DNA of 64,000 nucleotides from Bacteroidetes bacterium ADurb.Bin008. Its GTDB lineage: Bacteria > Bacteroidota > Bacteroidia > Bacteroidales > Tenuifilaceae. Made by a program: the position numbers and the translations under genes. Positions 63,178-64,000 of the stretch are shown in pieces (positions within the stretch are counted from its first letter, which is position 1; the number at the start of each line of letters is the position of its first letter). The stretch lies in assembly GCA_002071445.1 (NCBI GenBank), contig MWFE01000062.1, positions 62,001-126,000 of the forward strand. The letters run 5' to 3'. The notes under the pieces were generated by a model, which was not told the origin of the DNA, did not search any database, and saw nothing but the letters and a program-made list of their open reading frames with translations.

Positions 63178-63753
63178 TTACTTTTCACTGTTTGTATTTG
63201 TTTTACGATTTATTTGCCTCTGTTCGTGCCTCATCATTCTTGGCCGATCCGTTTGATTTCTATTCATCATTCTTGGCCGATCCATTTGATTTATATCCAT
63301 CATTCTGAAGAACATCCTTCTGAAATGCTCCTGCTGTTCGGGCGAGGTGGCCATTCCCTTAACCTTTCGAAAATGTTCAACGGTCATTTGATGATGTTTA
63401 CAATGTAGCCGTCCAATTTCATTGGCAAGGCTATCGAGGGTCTTGCTATTTATGGAGTCCTTTGACAATTCCAGCATGGTGCGCCTGTAGTTCTCCCGAA
63501 TTTCGTCTTTAACCGATTGTTCTTCAATGCGGAATTGATGGCGTATATTTTGAAATTTTTCTCTCTGCTCCGGCGATAGGTTAAGTTCCCTGGCAATGAA
63601 GTGCGTTCGTTGAACATCGTTGGGTAAAGGAGGTTGTTCTGTTTTGGAAATCCTCACTAAATGGAATCCTATGGTTCCGAGAACGGCCAGATTAATTGCA
63701 GTAAGCAGAATGACTGCTCCTATAAGTATTCTTGTTTTATTGAAAAAATTCAT
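63178..63753 (-). CDS. membrane-anchored Spy/CnrX-like periplasmic protein
   Basis: 191 residues. An N-terminal membrane helix (about 8-34) anchors a periplasmic helical domain (about 50-150: LNLSPEQREKFQNIRHQFRIEEQSVKDEIRENYR, LHCKHHQMTVEHFRKVKGMATSPEQQEHFRRMF), close to the periplasmic heavy-metal sensor family (CnrX/ZraP type). The C-terminus repeats the phrase NRNQTDRPRMM, encoded by a 33-bp tandem repeat (63231-63296). Together with the partial TM gene upstream, it resembles a sensor/anti-sigma unit; the sigma gene would be outside the window. Confidence 0.85.
   Translation of the reverse strand: MNFFNKTRILIGAVILLTAINLAVLGTIGFHLVRISKTEQPPLPNDVQRTHFIARELNLSPEQREKFQNIRHQFRIEEQSVKDEIRENYRRTMLELSKDSINSKTLDSLANEIGRLHCKHHQMTVEHFRKVKGMATSPEQQEHFRRMFFRMMDINQMDRPRMMNRNQTDRPRMMRHEQRQINRKTNTNSEK
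63231..63307. repeat. 33-bp tandem repeat inside the CnrX-like gene
   Basis: Two 33-bp units (63231-63263 and 63264-63296) with three or four mismatches, and an 11-base partial third copy. The unit is a multiple of three, so the protein keeps its frame; it encodes an 11-residue Met/Arg/Asn/Asp phrase. Confidence 0.85.
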
Positions 63754-63777
63754 GGCGTTTTTATTTCGATTTCATAG

Positions 63778-63999
63778 TTATTCAAATGGGGTGAAAATTT
63801 CGGTAGGAAAATATTCCTCACTTACCATTGCCCAGGGCTGATCATTTTCGTCATTTGACGAAGTCAGTAAACTGTTGTTGAACAGAGTGCCTATAATGAC
63901 TCCGATGAATATGCCTGCTGCTGCAAGCGAGGACACTACAATCCTTCGAATTGTCAAGGTTGAGGGATATTCGGCGTTTCTCTTGGCATTAATCCTATG
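63778..63999 (-). CDS. small single-pass membrane protein, 3' part
   Basis: The 5' end lies beyond the window; 73 residues and the stop (63778-63780) remain. They begin HRINAKRNAEYPSTLTIRRI, followed by a membrane helix (VVSSLAAAGIFIGVIIGTLF) and an acidic extracytoplasmic tail with QPWAMVSEEYFPTEIFTPFE. Its place, 24 bp upstream of the CnrX-like gene on the same strand, matches the small membrane protein (anti-sigma or helper) usually found between an ECF sigma factor and Spy-like sensors. The family is otherwise unrecognised. Confidence 0.72.
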   Translation of the reverse strand, partial: HRINAKRNAEYPSTLTIRRIVVSSLAAAGIFIGVIIGTLFNNSLLTSSNDENDQPWAMVSEEYFPTEIFTPFE

Positions 64000-64000
64000 C

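Noticed and set aside
63231..63307. Possible CRISPR-like direct repeats
   Set aside because: The 33-bp units are adjacent without spacers and in frame inside a protein gene; a coding tandem repeat.

Overview
The window is a chromosomal segment of a Bacteroidota bacterium, probably of the Bacteroidales/Marinilabiliales type. The signs are three proteins ending in type IX secretion (T9SS) sorting domains, a gingipain-like C25 protein, an OstA-like protein, many promoters with the Bacteroidota -7 element TAnnTTTG (two with a TTTG/TTG element 19-21 bp upstream), weak Shine-Dalgarno sites and moderate GC. I see no tRNA, rRNA, insertion sequence, prophage or CRISPR array. Both ends of the window cut genes: an OstA-like protein on the left and a small membrane protein on the right.

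Layout. 1-3.4 kb: OstA-like 3' end, a DUF2795 protein, a PduO-type cobalamin adenosyltransferase, a LolD-type ATPase and a methyltransferase. 3.5-10.4 kb: a large FG-GAP T9SS cargo protein and a propeller/SpoIIE phosphatase sensor. 10.4-13.4 kb: a cobalamin riboswitch leading a three-gene surface operon (DUF4465 lipoprotein, FGE-fold protein, almost bare T9SS sorting domain). 13.4-24.5 kb: mostly housekeeping genes (DUF486, YggS, dihydroorotate dehydrogenase-like, UvrA, ECF sigma factor, SPFH/RHH/CPBP/Zn-ribbon cluster) plus two short unknown secreted proteins.

24.5-32.9 kb, minus strand: a compact eight-gene unit starting with pgsB-pgsC-pgsW (poly-gamma-glutamate synthesis) and continuing with a duplicated-domain secreted protein, an outer-membrane barrel, an LVIVD propeller lipoprotein, a membrane acyltransferase and a triplicated-domain lipoprotein. 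I read it as a Gram-negative poly-gamma-glutamate synthesis, modification and export locus. It is the strongest candidate for an undescribed system here.

33-55 kb: a C25/T9SS protein with a Glu where the catalytic His is expected, rsmE and a YfcE phosphodiesterase from back-to-back promoters, a 1547-residue unknown envelope protein in a run with prmA, tpiA, an orphan OppB-type permease and mazG, then a SAM hydroxide adenosyltransferase, PhoH, a TlpA-like lipoprotein, an AddA/RecB-like helicase-nuclease and an M28 peptidase. 55.9-60.5 kb: a TPR-PD40-SPOR-SPOR envelope protein, clpS, and an NfeD-FloA pair. 60.6-62.5 kb: agmatinase and a deoxyhypusine-synthase-like enzyme (polyamines). 62.6-64 kb: two Spy/CnrX-like periplasmic proteins and a partial membrane protein, probably the end of a stress-sensing operon.
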